From assembly GCF_015694345.1 (NCBI RefSeq), contig NZ_JADQDC010000002.1, positions 124,001 to 188,000 of the forward strand: a stretch of 64,000 bases of DNA, written 5' to 3'. The notes beneath the pieces were generated by a model. The model did no database searches and had not been told where the DNA came from. It worked only from the letters and a program-made list of their open reading frames with translations. The translations under genes were made by a program, and so were the position numbers. Positions within the stretch are counted from its first letter, which is position 1, and the number at the start of each line of letters is the position of its first letter. This DNA comes from Novosphingobium jiangmenense (lineage in GTDB: Bacteria > Pseudomonadota > Alphaproteobacteria > Sphingomonadales > Sphingomonadaceae). This document shows positions 37,084-46,059 of the stretch, piece by piece.

Positions 37084-37434
37084 TTAGGCGCTGACCGGCC
37101 CTTGCTCAAGGGCAACGGCGAGTTTTTCGATGCGCTCCGCCAATGTGTTGACGCGGTCGACCACAGCGGGGTCGATTTCGGCGGGAGCGGGAGCGGGAGC
37201 GGGAGGCGGGGTTGGCACGGCGACAGGCGCAGGTGACGCTCTATGCGCTTCGTGCAGTTCGTCGGCCATCATCAGCGCCGCGAACAGCAGCATCCGCGTT
37301 TCGCTTTGCTGGCCGCCGATCTTCCGTGCACGCTCGTCGATCATGCGGCCGAGCATTTCGATATGCGCTTCCTCGCCATCGGCGCAGGAGACGGCGAAAT
37401 TGCGACCGCCGATCGGCAGGCTGACGTTGCTCAT
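37084..37434 (-). CDS. zapA: ZapA, FtsZ-associated cell division protein
   Basis: The product has 116 residues from the ATG at 37434. The N-terminal globular head reads VSLPIGGRNFAVSCADGEEAHIEMLGRMIDERARKIG, followed by LLFAALMMADELHEA and a Pro/Ala-rich linker before a C-terminal coiled coil (VVDRVNTLAERIEKLAVALEQ). ZapA crosslinks FtsZ filaments in the cytoplasm. The Pro-rich linker is longer than in E. coli. It is 10 bases after the small coiled-coil gene and upstream of 6S RNA. Confidence 0.93.
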   Translation of the reverse strand: MSNVSLPIGGRNFAVSCADGEEAHIEMLGRMIDERARKIGGQQSETRMLLFAALMMADELHEAHRASPAPVAVPTPPPAPAPAPAEIDPAVVDRVNTLAERIEKLAVALEQGPVSA

Positions 37435-37444
37435 GACCTGGGGC

Positions 37445-37651
37445 TCATTTCGGCAGACCTGCAAGCAGGAGATCGAGCTGGCGCAACTCCTGCGCGACCG
37501 TATCCTTGAGGCGGCGATGACGGACCTTTAGCAGCGCCAGCTCCTCGCCCGCTGCAGCCCCTTGGGTTCCCTGTTGCGCGACCGCTCCTTCAACCCGCGC
37601 GAGCGCTTGCTCGAGCCTGTCAAGAGCGGCGCCGAGTGCTTCCGTCGCCAT
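37445..37651 (-). CDS. Small coiled-coil protein upstream of zapA
   Basis: The product has 68 residues: MATEALGAALDRLEQALARVEGAV...ELALLKVRHRRLKDTVAQELRQLDLLLAGL. It shows almost continuous heptad-type Leu/Ala spacing, so it is predicted to be all coiled coil. It resembles the short DUF4164-like or ZapB-like proteins found in front of zapA in alphaproteobacteria, but identity is not certain. It is in the same operon as zapA (10-base gap). A divisome role is inferred from context only. Confidence 0.7.
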   Translation of the reverse strand: MATEALGAALDRLEQALARVEGAVAQQGTQGAAAGEELALLKVRHRRLKDTVAQELRQLDLLLAGLPK

Positions 37652-37871
37652 GGCCCGGCACGCTAGCACAATGGCGCAGAGGCGCAACACTCTGGCAGGA
37701 AAGGGGCGGGGATAGCGGCACGGAAAAGCCTGCTTTGTGCACCTGCAACAAAGAACCCGCCCCGCCAGCCTTGACCCTTGGCCCCATGGTGACCAAAGAG
37801 ACCCCGCTCCGAATCACCGGATTCATGCGGCCCATGCCGTTCGGCCGCTCGCAGGGAAGGGCTTTTTCAGC

Positions 37872-39839
37872 ATGACACGCGATTCCACCGCGCTGGCTCC
37901 CATGGCCAACGCGATCCGTGCGCTTGCCATGGACGCGGTTCAGGCAGCCAATTCCGGCCACCCCGGCATGCCGATGGGCATGGCCGACGTGGCGACGGTG
38001 CTGTGGACCCAGTTCCTGAAGCATGATCCCGCCGCGCCACAGTGGTCGGACCGTGACCGCTTCATCCTCTCGGCCGGCCACGGCTCGATGCTGATCTACG
38101 CGCTGCTTCACCTGACGGGCTACGAAAGCCCGACGATGGAAGACATCCGCAAGTTCCGCCAGATCGACAGCGTTTGCGCAGGGCATCCCGAGAATTTCCT
38201 GATCCCGGGTGTCGAATGCACTACCGGCCCGCTGGGGCAGGGTCTTGCCATGGCCGTCGGCTTTGCCATGGCCGAGCGTCATCTCAACGCGCAGTTCGGC
38301 GATGACCTGGTCGATCACCACACCTGGGTCGTGGCCGGTGACGGGTGCCTCATGGAAGGCATCAACCATGAGGCCGTGGGCCTTGCCGGTACGCTGAAAC
38401 TCGGTCGCCTGAATGTTCTGTGGGACGACAACAAGATCACGATCGACGGCGATACCTCGCTTTCGACCACCGAGGACATCCTCGGGCGTTATACCGCGTC
38501 GGGCTGGCACGTGACCTCGTGCGACGGTCATGACTTTGCCGACATCGCCCGCGCACTGGCCGAAGCCAAGGCGGATCCGCGTCCATCACTCGTTGCCTGC
38601 CGCACCGTGATCGGCAAGGGTGCGCCCAACAAGCAGGGCGGCCACAACGTCCATGGCGCGCCGCTTGGTGCTGACGAAATCGCTGCGGCCCGCGAATATC
38701 TGGGCTGGACTTCGGCTCCGTTCGAAATTCCCGCAGATATCCTCGGCAACTGGCGTTCGTCGGCAGAGGCAGGCAAGGCCGCTCGCGCCGCGTGGGAGCA
38801 GCGTGCCGCTGCCAACCCGCGGGCGGCCGAACTCGCCCGCCGCATGGCAGGGGATCTTCCGGCCGAAACCGGTCTCGATGCCTATGTGCAGTCGCTGATC
38901 GCCAATCCGCCCAAGGTTGCGACCCGCAAGTCGAGCGAAATGGCGCTCGAGGCCTTCACCGCCAACGTGCCGGAAATGGTCGGCGGTTCGGCTGACCTTA
39001 CCGGTTCGAACAACACCAAGACCAAGTCGACCGCACCGTTCACGCCGGACAGCTACGACGGCCGCTATGTCTACTACGGCATTCGCGAATTCGGCATGGC
39101 CGCGGCAATGAACGGCATGGCTCTGCATGGCGGGATCATCCCTTACGGCGGCACCTTCCTGGTGTTCTCCGACTATTGCCGCAATGCCGTGCGCATGTCG
39201 GCCCTGCAGCATGTCCGCTCGATCTACGTGTTCACGCACGATTCGATCGGTCTTGGCGAAGACGGCCCGACCCATCAGCCGGTCGAGCATGTCATGAGCT
39301 TGCGCATGATTCCCAACCTGCTGGTGTTCCGCCCGGCCGACGCGATCGAGACGGCGGAAGCTTGGGCGATCGCTCTGGCCAACAAGGACCGTCCGTCTGT
39401 CCTCGCTTTGACCCGCCAGAACCTGCCGCCGGTGCGTTTCGATGCCGGTATGAAGAGCGCCAAGGGTGCTTACCGGCTCGTCTCGGCGACGGCTGCGCGC
39501 AAGGTCGTGCTGCTCGCTTCGGGTTCCGAAGTCGAGATCGCGATGAAGGCCGCTGCTGCGCTGGAAGAGCAGGGCATCGGCGCCGATGTCGTCTCGTTCC
39601 CGTGCTGGGAACTGTTCGACGAGCAGGACGCCGCCTACAAGGCTGACGTGCTTCCCGCCGACGCGCTCAAGGTCTCGATCGAGGCCGGCGTGACTCTGGG
39701 CTGGCAGAAGTATGTCGGCGATGGCCTGTCGATCGGCATCGACACGTTCGGCGCCTCGGCTCCGATCGACGTGCTCTATGATCACTTCGGCCTCACCGCC
39801 GAAAAGATTGTCCCGCAGATCCTTTCGCGGGTTTCGTAA
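37872..39839 (+). CDS. tkt: Transketolase
   Basis: The product has 655 residues, normal for Tkt, which moves two-carbon units between sugar phosphates in the pentose phosphate pathway with TPP. The TPP motif is GDGCLMEGINHEAVGLAGTLKLGRLNVLWDDN. FILSAGHGSMLIYALLHLTGY, HNVHGAPLG and EDGPTHQPVEHVMSLR are family hallmarks. The start at 37872 is chosen because the N-terminus MTRDSTALAPMANAIRALAMDAV matches the family; the in-frame upstream stretch does not. First gene of the tkt-gap-MOSC-pgk cluster. Confidence 0.97.
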   Translation: MTRDSTALAPMANAIRALAMDAVQAANSGHPGMPMGMADVATVLWTQFLKHDPAAPQWSDRDRFILSAGHGSMLIYALLHLTGYESPTMEDIRKFRQIDSVCAGHPENFLIPGVECTTGPLGQGLAMAVGFAMAERHLNAQFGDDLVDHHTWVVAGDGCLMEGINHEAVGLAGTLKLGRLNVLWDDNKITIDGDTSLSTTEDILGRYTASGWHVTSCDGHDFADIARALAEAKADPRPSLVACRTVIGKGAPNKQGGHNVHGAPLGADEIAAAREYLGWTSAPFEIPADILGNWRSSAEAGKAARAAWEQRAAANPRAAELARRMAGDLPAETGLDAYVQSLIANPPKVATRKSSEMALEAFTANVPEMVGGSADLTGSNNTKTKSTAPFTPDSYDGRYVYYGIREFGMAAAMNGMALHGGIIPYGGTFLVFSDYCRNAVRMSALQHVRSIYVFTHDSIGLGEDGPTHQPVEHVMSLRMIPNLLVFRPADAIETAEAWAIALANKDRPSVLALTRQNLPPVRFDAGMKSAKGAYRLVSATAARKVVLLASGSEVEIAMKAAAALEEQGIGADVVSFPCWELFDEQDAAYKADVLPADALKVSIEAGVTLGWQKYVGDGLSIGIDTFGASAPIDVLYDHFGLTAEKIVPQILSRVS

Positions 39840-39860
39840 TTCAAACAGGAGATAGCTGAC

Positions 39861-40868
39861 ATGGCGATCAAGGTTGCGATCAACGGTTTCGGACGCATCG
39901 GGCGCAACGTGGCCCGCGCCATCCTCGAACGGCCCGATTGCGGCCTTGAGCTGGTCTCGATCAACGACCTGGCCGATGCCAAGGCCAACGCCCTGCTGTT
40001 CAAGCGCGACAGCGTACACGGCGCATTCGCGGGCGAAGTCTCGGTCGACGGCAATGACCTGATCGTCGATGGCAAGCGCATCCAGGTGACTGCCGAGAAG
40101 GACCCGGCCAACCTGCCTCACGCCGCCAATGGCATCGACATCGCGCTGGAGTGCACCGGCTTCTTCACCGATCGCGCCGGTGGCCAGAAGCACCTCGATG
40201 CGGGCGCCAAGCGTGTGCTCATCTCGGCTCCGGCCAAGGGCGTGGACCTCACGGTCGTCTACGGGGTGAACCACGACAAGCTGACCGGCGATCACCTGAT
40301 CGTCTCGAACGCATCGTGCACCACCAACTGCCTCGCGCCGATGGCCAAGGTTCTGCATGAATCGATCGGTATCGAGCGTGGCCTGATGACCACGATCCAC
40401 TCGTACACCAACGACCAGAAGATCCTCGACCAGATCCACAAGGATCCGCGCCGCGCCCGCGCTGCCGCGATGAACATGATCCCGACCAGCACCGGCGCTG
40501 CCGTTGCCGTCGGCGAAGTGCTGCCCGACCTCAAGGGCAAGCTCGATGGTTCGTCGATCCGCGTGCCGACCCCGAACGTCTCGGTTGTCGACCTGACCTT
40601 CACGCCGAAGCGCGACACCACCGTTGAAGAAGTCAACGGCCTGCTCAAGGCTGCAGCCGAAGGCGCGCTCAAGGGCGTGCTCGGCTACACCGAGGAGCCG
40701 CTGGTCTCGATCGACTTCAACCACGATCCGCACTCGTCGACCATCGACAGCCTCGAGACGGCCGTGCTCGAAGGCAAGCTGGTTCGCGTGCTGTCGTGGT
40801 ACGACAACGAATGGGGCTTCTCCAACCGCATGCTCGACACCGCGGGCGCGATGGCGAAGTTCCTCTGA
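39861..40868 (+). CDS. gap: Glyceraldehyde-3-phosphate dehydrogenase, type I
   Basis: The product has 335 residues. NAD-binding [16 protein letters not shown] opens the Rossmann domain. The catalytic Cys153 is in [15 protein letters not shown] and the base His follows in [10 protein letters not shown]. The [13 protein letters not shown] motif closes it. It oxidises G3P with NAD to 1,3-bisphosphoglycerate. It starts 21 bases after tkt, with AGGAGA in the gap, so it is in the same operon. Confidence 0.97.
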   Translation: MAIKVAINGFGRIGRNVARAILERPDCGLELVSINDLADAKANALLFKRDSVHGAFAGEVSVDGNDLIVDGKRIQVTAEKDPANLPHAANGIDIALECTGFFTDRAGGQKHLDAGAKRVLISAPAKGVDLTVVYGVNHDKLTGDHLIVSNASCTTNCLAPMAKVLHESIGIERGLMTTIHSYTNDQKILDQIHKDPRRARAAAMNMIPTSTGAAVAVGEVLPDLKGKLDGSSIRVPTPNVSVVDLTFTPKRDTTVEEVNGLLKAAAEGALKGVLGYTEEPLVSIDFNHDPHSSTIDSLETAVLEGKLVRVLSWYDNEWGFSNRMLDTAGAMAKFL

Positions 40869-40880
40869 GGAAATGGTAAA

Positions 40881-41351
40881 ATGAGCGGGCGTCTCGGTGG
40901 CATTGCACGGCATGACCGGCCGCGCGGGCCTATCGAGACGCTCGATCACGTTTCCGTCACACGCGAGCTTGGCGTTCGCGGTGACCTGCGCGGGGCGATC
41001 CGCCCCGGCAAATCCGGACGCAGGCAGATTTCGCTGATCGAAGCCGAAAGCTGGGATGCGGCGCTGGCCGAGCTCAAGGTGTCGGCGGATCAACTGCTTC
41101 CCTGGCATGTGCGCCGCGCCAACCTGCTGGTTCATGGCATCCGCTTGCCCCGCGAGGCTGGCAAGATCATTGCCATCGGCAAGAGCTTGCGGATCGAGAC
41201 GACCTGCGAATGCGACCCATGCAGCCGCATGGACGAAATCCTGCCCGGCCTGAAACTCGCGCTGATGCCTGACTGGCGCGGCGGGGTACTCGGCCGGGTG
41301 CTGACCGATGGCGAAATCGCGATCGGCGACGAAGTGAGGATCGAGGAATGA
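40881..41351 (+). CDS. MOSC-domain protein
   Basis: The product has 156 residues. [41 protein letters not shown], then [59 protein letters not shown], is the MOSC beta-barrel pattern. MOSC domains bind molybdenum cofactor sulfur; the usual single conserved Cys lies here in a CECDPC cluster. Many MOSC proteins detoxify N-hydroxylated bases, but the substrate is unknown. It sits between gap and pgk, 12 bases after gap, and its stop overlaps the pgk ATG, so it is expressed with glycolytic genes. Confidence 0.88.
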   Translation: MSGRLGGIARHDRPRGPIETLDHVSVTRELGVRGDLRGAIRPGKSGRRQISLIEAESWDAALAELKVSADQLLPWHVRRANLLVHGIRLPREAGKIIAIGKSLRIETTCECDPCSRMDEILPGLKLALMPDWRGGVLGRVLTDGEIAIGDEVRIEE

Positions 41352-42535
41352 GCTTCAAGACTCTGGACGATATCGGCGACCTGACCGGCAAGACCGTGCT
41401 TGTGCGCGAGGACCTCAACGTGCCGATGGCCGACGGCGCCGTCACCGATGACACCCGTCTCCGCGCTACCGTCGCGACGCTGAACGAACTGTCGGACAAG
41501 GGCGCGAAGGTGCTGGTCCTGGCACACTTCGGGCGCCCCAAGGGCCAGCCTTCGGAAGAGTTCTCCCTGAAGAAGCTCGCCGCGCCGCTCTCGCACGTGC
41601 TTGGCCGTCCGGTAAGCTACATCGACTGGGAAGGCGACAAGGCTGCTGTTGCAGCACTCGCGCCGGGAGCCATCGCGGTTCTGGAGAACACCCGCTTTTT
41701 CGGTGGCGAGGAGAAGAACGATCCTGCCGTGATCGAGCGCTTCGCCAGCCTCGGCGACATCTACGTCAACGATGCCTTCTCCGCCGCGCACCGGGCCCAC
41801 GCCTCGACCGAGGGCCTCGCCCATGTGCTGCCAGCCTACGCAGGTCGCGCCATGGAGGCCGAACTCAAGGCTCTCCAGAAGGCCCTTGGTGAACCGGAAC
41901 GTCCGGTCGCGGCCGTTGTTGGCGGCGCGAAGGTCTCGACCAAGCTCGACGTGCTCAAGCACCTTGTCAGCAAGGTCGATCACCTGATCATCGGTGGCGG
42001 CATGGCCAACACGTTCCTCGCGGCGCGCGGCGTGAATGTCGGCAAGTCGCTGTGCGAGCATGACCTCAAGGCAACCGCCGAGGAAATCCTCGACAACGCC
42101 GACAAGGCGGGTTGCACGGTGCATCTGCCTTACGACGTGGTGGTTTCGAAGGAATTCGCGGCCAATCCGCCGAGCCTGCGCACATGCAACGTGCATGAGG
42201 TCGCCGAGGACGAGATGATCCTCGACGTGGGGCCGGCAGCGGTCGAAGCCCTTGGCGATGCCCTGAAGACCTGCCGCACGCTGGTTTGGAACGGCCCGAT
42301 GGGCGCGTTCGAGACCGAGCCGTTCGATGCGGCCACGGTTGCACTGGCGAAGACGGCTGCGGCACTGACCAAGGAAGGCTCGCTGGTTTCGGTCGCTGGT
42401 GGCGGTGATACCGTCGCCGCGCTCAACCACGCCGGCGTTGCGGCTGATTTCACCTACATTTCGACGGCGGGCGGCGCTTTCCTCGAATGGATGGAAGGCA
42501 AGGAACTGCCGGGCGTCGCCGCGCTCGAACGCTAA
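41348..42535 (+). CDS. pgk: Phosphoglycerate kinase
   Basis: The product has 395 residues. It catalyses 1,3-bisphosphoglycerate + ADP to 3-phosphoglycerate + [76 protein letters not shown] and [15 protein letters not shown] are all in place. The start overlaps the MOSC stop as ATGA. A terminator follows at once. Confidence 0.98.
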   Translation: MSFKTLDDIGDLTGKTVLVREDLNVPMADGAVTDDTRLRATVATLNELSDKGAKVLVLAHFGRPKGQPSEEFSLKKLAAPLSHVLGRPVSYIDWEGDKAAVAALAPGAIAVLENTRFFGGEEKNDPAVIERFASLGDIYVNDAFSAAHRAHASTEGLAHVLPAYAGRAMEAELKALQKALGEPERPVAAVVGGAKVSTKLDVLKHLVSKVDHLIIGGGMANTFLAARGVNVGKSLCEHDLKATAEEILDNADKAGCTVHLPYDVVVSKEFAANPPSLRTCNVHEVAEDEMILDVGPAAVEALGDALKTCRTLVWNGPMGAFETEPFDAATVALAKTAAALTKEGSLVSVAGGGDTVAALNHAGVAADFTYISTAGGAFLEWMEGKELPGVAALER

Positions 42536-42543
42536 AAAATTCA

Positions 42544-42578
42544 GGAGCGCGTGTTGCACTGCGGCACGCGCTCCTTTA
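42544..42578 (+). terminator. Terminator of the tkt-gap-pgk transcript
   Basis: A perfect 10-bp stem GGAGCGCGTG / CACGCGCTCC with an 11-base loop is followed by TTTAT, beginning 9 bases after the pgk stop. Confidence 0.75.
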
Positions 42579-42607
42579 TGGCGCATATCCGCATAGGTAT
42601 GCGCCAT
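42578..42607. promoter_or_regulatory. Palindromic site 1 upstream of fda
   Basis: The 14-mer CGCATAGGTATGCG (42590-42603) has perfect arms CGCATA / TATGCG around GG. The surrounding bases form a larger inverted repeat: ATGGCGCATA (42578-42587) and TATGCGCCAT (42598-42607). The same 14-mer recurs 65 bases downstream. It is probably a DNA-binding site for a dimeric regulator. Confidence 0.6.
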
Positions 42608-42610
42608 TCC

Positions 42611-42640
42611 AGACGCTCTTCGAACTTGGGGAGCGTCTTT
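42611..42640 (+). terminator. Second hairpin between pgk and fda
   Basis: AGACGCTC and GAGCGTCT form an 8-bp stem with a 12-base loop, followed by TT then CAAAA. The T tract is short. It could be a back-up terminator or an attenuator between the two palindromic sites. Confidence 0.4.
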
Positions 42641-42641
42641 C

Positions 42642-42653
42642 AAAAGCGCTTTT
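42642..42653. promoter_or_regulatory. LacI-type operator-like palindrome upstream of fda
   Basis: AAAAGCGCTTTT is a perfect 12-bp palindrome with the central CG of LacI/CcpA/CceR-family operators. It lies immediately before palindromic site 2. No regulator gene of this family is in the window. Confidence 0.4.
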
Positions 42654-42654
42654 A

Positions 42655-42668
42655 CGCATAGGTATGCG
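42655..42668. promoter_or_regulatory. Palindromic site 2 upstream of fda
   Basis: A second exact copy of the 14-mer CGCATAGGTATGCG, 42 bases before the fda ATG. The 65-base spacing to site 1 is close to six helical turns, so two dimers could sit on the same face of the DNA. Confidence 0.6.
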
Positions 42669-42710
42669 GAGACGGAATTCCGCCGTTTCTGCGAAGAACA
42701 GGACCCGCAG

Positions 42711-43616
42711 ATGAACACGACCGAAATGACCGCGAAGATGGCCTCCGGCAACGGCTTCATTGCCGCACTCGACCAGTCGGGCGGTTCGACTCCGAAGGCT
42801 CTCAAGGGCTACGGCATCGAAGAAGGCGCGTGGAACTCGGAAGAGGAAATGTTCGGCCTGATCCACGAGATGCGCGCTCGCATCATCCGTTCGGACGCGT
42901 TCTCGGGCGAGAAGGTCATCGGCGCGATCCTGTTCGAGCGTACGATGGACGGCACGGTTGATGGCAAGCCTGTGCCGCAGGCGCTGATCGAGAAGGGCGT
43001 GGTCCCGTTCATCAAGATCGACAAGGGCCTCGAGGACGAAGCCAACGGCGTGCAGCTCATGAAGCCGATGCCGGCGCTGGACGACCTCCTGACCCGCTCG
43101 AAGGCGCTGGGCGTCTATGGCACCAAGGAGCGCTCGGTCATCAACAGCGCCAACCGCGAAGGCATTGCCGCCGTGGTCGCGCAGCAGTTCGAAGTCGGCA
43201 AGCAGGTGCTGAACCACGGCATGATGCCGATCATCGAGCCTGAAGTGAACATCAAGAGCGAGACCCGCGCCGAGTGCGACGCAATCCTGCTCGACGAGAT
43301 CCTCAAGAACCTCGATGCACTGCCGGAAGGCACGCAGGTGATGCTCAAGCTTTCGCTGCCGATCGTGCCGTGCACTTTCGACCCGCTCGTGTCGCACCCC
43401 AAGGTGCTGCGCGTGGTGGCACTCTCGGGCGGCTACAAGCGTCCCGAGGCTTGCGTCGAACTCGCCAAGAACACCGGCATCATCGCCAGCTTCAGCCGCG
43501 CCCTGCTCGAAGACCTGCGCCATCAGATGACTGACGCGGAATTCGATGCCTCGCTCGCCGCCGCAATCGACGAGATCTACACCGGCTCGACGCAGAAGAC
43601 GCTCGTCGCCGCCTGA
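42711..43616 (+). CDS. fda: Class I fructose-bisphosphate aldolase
   Basis: The product has 301 residues of the metal-independent class I family (Staphylococcus-type Fda). The Schiff-base lysine is Lys213 in QVMLKLSLP. NGFIAALDQSGGSTPKALK, GAILFERTMDG, FIKIDKGLEDEANGVQLMKP, PIIEPEVNI and VALSGGYKRPEA match the family well. It splits fructose-1,6-bisphosphate to DHAP and G3P. It stands as its own unit behind pgk with a heavily structured 175-base leader, so it is probably regulated separately from tkt-gap-pgk. Confidence 0.96.
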   Translation: MNTTEMTAKMASGNGFIAALDQSGGSTPKALKGYGIEEGAWNSEEEMFGLIHEMRARIIRSDAFSGEKVIGAILFERTMDGTVDGKPVPQALIEKGVVPFIKIDKGLEDEANGVQLMKPMPALDDLLTRSKALGVYGTKERSVINSANREGIAAVVAQQFEVGKQVLNHGMMPIIEPEVNIKSETRAECDAILLDEILKNLDALPEGTQVMLKLSLPIVPCTFDPLVSHPKVLRVVALSGGYKRPEACVELAKNTGIIASFSRALLEDLRHQMTDAEFDASLAAAIDEIYTGSTQKTLVAA

Positions 43617-43639
43617 TTGCCGTTTGAGAGGACGGAAAG

Positions 43640-43677
43640 GCCGCCCCGCCACCGGCACAGCCGGGGCGGGGCGTTTT
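43640..43677 (+). terminator. Terminator after fda
   Basis: CCGCCCCG / CGGGGCGG stem with a loop of about 13 bases and GCGTTTT after it, 24 bases past the fda stop. The minus-strand lipoprotein gene ends just beyond. Confidence 0.75.
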
Positions 43678-43680
43678 GCG

Positions 43681-44043
43681 TCAGGGCGCGACGCTGAAGT
43701 GGGAGCGGTAGTCGGACGGCTTGAGCTGTGTATCGGTCATTCGGCCGGGTTCGACGGTATCGAGCATCAGGCCATCAACAGCTTCGCCCAGCGTGAAGCG
43801 CCTCGTCTCGAACCCTCCGCCGCGCATCACCGTTGCTTCGATAATGACGCGTCCGGCCCAGACGCACCGCGCGTTCATCGGGCAGCGGCTGTCTTCGATC
43901 AGCGAATCCGGGCGGATTTTGGCGCTTCCGACAAGCGTCGTTTCGCCGATGCTGGCGAATCCGTCGGTGCGCTCCACTTTGGGAATGACGGCGCAGGAAG
44001 CGAGTGCGATTGCGGGTAGCAAGGCAAGAATGGCTTTGGTCAT
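43681..44043 (-). CDS. Small predicted lipoprotein
   Basis: The product has 120 residues from the ATG at 44043. The signal ends with lipobox ALASC (Cys17), so it is probably lipidated and anchored in the periplasm. The mature region contains DSRCPMNARCVWAGRVIIEATV, a two-Cys motif seen in small uncharacterised lipoproteins, and SDYRSHFSVAP at the end. Function unknown. It is convergent with fda and divergent from thiE. Confidence 0.8.
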   Translation of the reverse strand: MTKAILALLPAIALASCAVIPKVERTDGFASIGETTLVGSAKIRPDSLIEDSRCPMNARCVWAGRVIIEATVMRGGGFETRRFTLGEAVDGLMLDTVEPGRMTDTQLKPSDYRSHFSVAP

Positions 44044-44122
44044 GGGCGGACAATGCTCCCGCCGGATGAACCGTTCCGGAACCGACGTTGCAGCATCGCC
44101 AGCGAACCGATAAGGGCGCCGC

Positions 44123-44767
44123 ATGGCCAAGCTTTCATCCGAACTCTACCTCATCTCGCCGCTCGATGTTGCGGGCACCTTTCCGGACAGGCTCGCGCGG
44201 GCGCTCGATGCCGGGCCGGTGGCGGCATTTCAGTTCCGGGTAAAGGGCGTGGACGAGCACGAGGCGGCACGGCTCGCCGAACCGCTCCAGCGCATCTGCG
44301 CGGATCGCGAAGTGGCGTTCATCGTCAACGATTCGATCAGTCTGGCAAAGCGCCTCGGCGCCGATGGCGTCCACCTCGGTCAGGATGATGGTGACGTGAA
44401 GGACGCCCGGGACCGCCTCGGCCGCAATGCCCAGATCGGCGTGACCTGTCACGACAGCCGCCACCTTGCCATGGACGCTGGCGAGGCCGGGGCCGATTAC
44501 GTCGCCTTTGGCGCATTCTTCCCGTCCAGCACCAAGGACACCAAGCATGTCGCGGGGCTGGATCTGCTGGAATGGTGGCAGTCGATCTTCGAACTGCCCT
44601 GCGTTGCTATTGGCGGGATCACGGCCGCCAATTGTGGGCCGCTGGTGCAGGCAGGGGCAGACTTCCTTGCCGTGAGCAATGCCGTGTGGGGCGGGGATGA
44701 AGCTGCCAACGTGGCGGCGTTTTTCGACGCCATCCGCGCAAATCCTCGCATCACTGACGCAGACTGA
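44123..44767 (+). CDS. thiE: Thiamine-phosphate synthase
   Basis: The product has 214 residues. It is a TIM-barrel enzyme joining HMP-PP and thiazole phosphate. AFQFRVKG (beta strand 2), FIVNDSISLAKRLGADGVHLGQDD (phosphate/Mg loop), IGVTCHDSRH, YVAFGAFFPSSTKDTK, PCVAIGGITAANCGPLVQAGADFLAVSNAVW all fit ThiE, slightly divergent as in sphingomonads. No TPP riboswitch is seen upstream: the 79-base gap to the divergent lipoprotein gene is too short. Confidence 0.92.
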   Translation: MAKLSSELYLISPLDVAGTFPDRLARALDAGPVAAFQFRVKGVDEHEAARLAEPLQRICADREVAFIVNDSISLAKRLGADGVHLGQDDGDVKDARDRLGRNAQIGVTCHDSRHLAMDAGEAGADYVAFGAFFPSSTKDTKHVAGLDLLEWWQSIFELPCVAIGGITAANCGPLVQAGADFLAVSNAVWGGDEAANVAAFFDAIRANPRITDAD

Positions 44768-44822
44768 CGGAACGGCGGCGGAAGGTGGGGGTTCTGGAGA
44801 GGCAATCTCTTTCGGAGCACCG

Positions 44823-45995
44823 ATGCCTCGCTTCCAACTCGCCGCCCCGTCTCTCCTGGTCCTTGCCGCCCTTGGGCTTTCGGCCTGCAACTCGAACAAG
44901 CCCGAACCCGAACCCAGCGAAAGCGTCGCCAGCGCGCCTGCCTTCTCGGTGCCAATGGCTTCCGACGATCCTGCGCCAGGTGCGCCCGCGCAACAGGATG
45001 ACGCTGCGCGCCCGGTGATGCAGGCGCAAGTTGTGCTCGAGCGGCTTGGCTTTGCGCCCGGCATCATCGACGGCAAGACCGGACTTTCCACCACGAACGC
45101 CGTAAGCGGCTTCCAGAAGGCGAACGGCCTGCCTGTAACGGGCAAGTTCGATGAGGCGACGATGAAGGCGCTTTCGCGCTGGTCGAATATTGCGGCCACT
45201 CGTGTCGTTACCATTCCCGATGACTTCGCGGCCGGACGGTACGAGCCACTGCCCAAGGACCCGGCGCAGCAGGCCAAGCTTTCGGAAATCGGATATACGT
45301 CGCTGGAGGAGAAGCTGGCGGAGCGCTTCCACACCACGGCGGAAGTCCTGCGCGGCCTCAACCCGGCGATTGCCCGACAGGCAGCTGCGCATGCGGCCGC
45401 AATGCAACAGCGCAAGGCGCAGAACCCGCCGACCGCCAATCCGCTCCCACCCGAGCCTTACCGTGCCGGTCTGCAACTGCGCGTGCCCAACACCGGCGGT
45501 GATCGCATCGATCCGTCGAAGGTCGACAACAAGGGCTGGCTTGCCACGCTGGCAACCTTGGGCGTCAGCAATGCACAACCCGAAGCCTCGCGCATCGTCG
45601 TCAGCAAATCGAAGGGTACGCTCGAGGCCTACGACAAGGCTGACAAACTTGTCGCCGTGTTCACCGTGACGACCGGGTCCAGCCATGACCCGCTGCCGCT
45701 CGGCGACTGGAAAATCAACGGCACGTCCTACAACCCGGAGTTCTCCTACGACGCCAGCCTGTTCTGGGATGTGCCGGACAGCAAGGGCGAACACCTGCTA
45801 CCCCCCGGTCCGAACGGCCCGGTTGGCGTGGCATGGATCGATCTGTCCAAGGAGCATTACGGCATTCACGGCACGCCCGAGCCCCAGACCATCGGCCGCG
45901 CCGAAAGCCATGGCTGCGTACGCCTGACCAACTGGGATGCGGCGCGCCTCGCACAGATGGTGACGGGCTCAACGAAGGTTTCGTTTGTAAGCTGA
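44823..45995 (+). CDS. L,D-transpeptidase (YkuD) lipoprotein with peptidoglycan-binding domain
   Basis: The product has 390 residues from the ATG at 44823. Its signal ends in lipobox LSAC (Cys22), so it is likely a lipoprotein. A PG_binding_1 domain (about 60-120: VVLERLGFAPGIIDGKTG...FQKANGLPVTGKFDEATM) precedes a linker. The YkuD domain (about 255-390) has its catalytic set IHGTPEP...SHGCVRLTNWDA, Cys365 being the nucleophile. It makes 3-3 peptidoglycan crosslinks or attaches proteins to the wall in the periplasm. Domain order is normal. Confidence 0.94.
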   Translation: MPRFQLAAPSLLVLAALGLSACNSNKPEPEPSESVASAPAFSVPMASDDPAPGAPAQQDDAARPVMQAQVVLERLGFAPGIIDGKTGLSTTNAVSGFQKANGLPVTGKFDEATMKALSRWSNIAATRVVTIPDDFAAGRYEPLPKDPAQQAKLSEIGYTSLEEKLAERFHTTAEVLRGLNPAIARQAAAHAAAMQQRKAQNPPTANPLPPEPYRAGLQLRVPNTGGDRIDPSKVDNKGWLATLATLGVSNAQPEASRIVVSKSKGTLEAYDKADKLVAVFTVTTGSSHDPLPLGDWKINGTSYNPEFSYDASLFWDVPDSKGEHLLPPGPNGPVGVAWIDLSKEHYGIHGTPEPQTIGRAESHGCVRLTNWDAARLAQMVTGSTKVSFVS

Positions 45996-46059
45996 TGCCG
46001 CTTCCCAAGTCCGCCCTGTCATGCAAGACAGGCAGCCTTTCAAAGTGGATGGAGCACGA

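Noticed and set aside
38586..42805. Two long open frames (849 and 557 codons) antisense to tkt-gap and pgk
   Set aside because: Shadows of well-conserved enzymes on the plus strand.
44044..44122. TPP riboswitch before thiE
   Set aside because: The gap to the divergent lipoprotein gene is 79 bases and I see no THI-box pattern.
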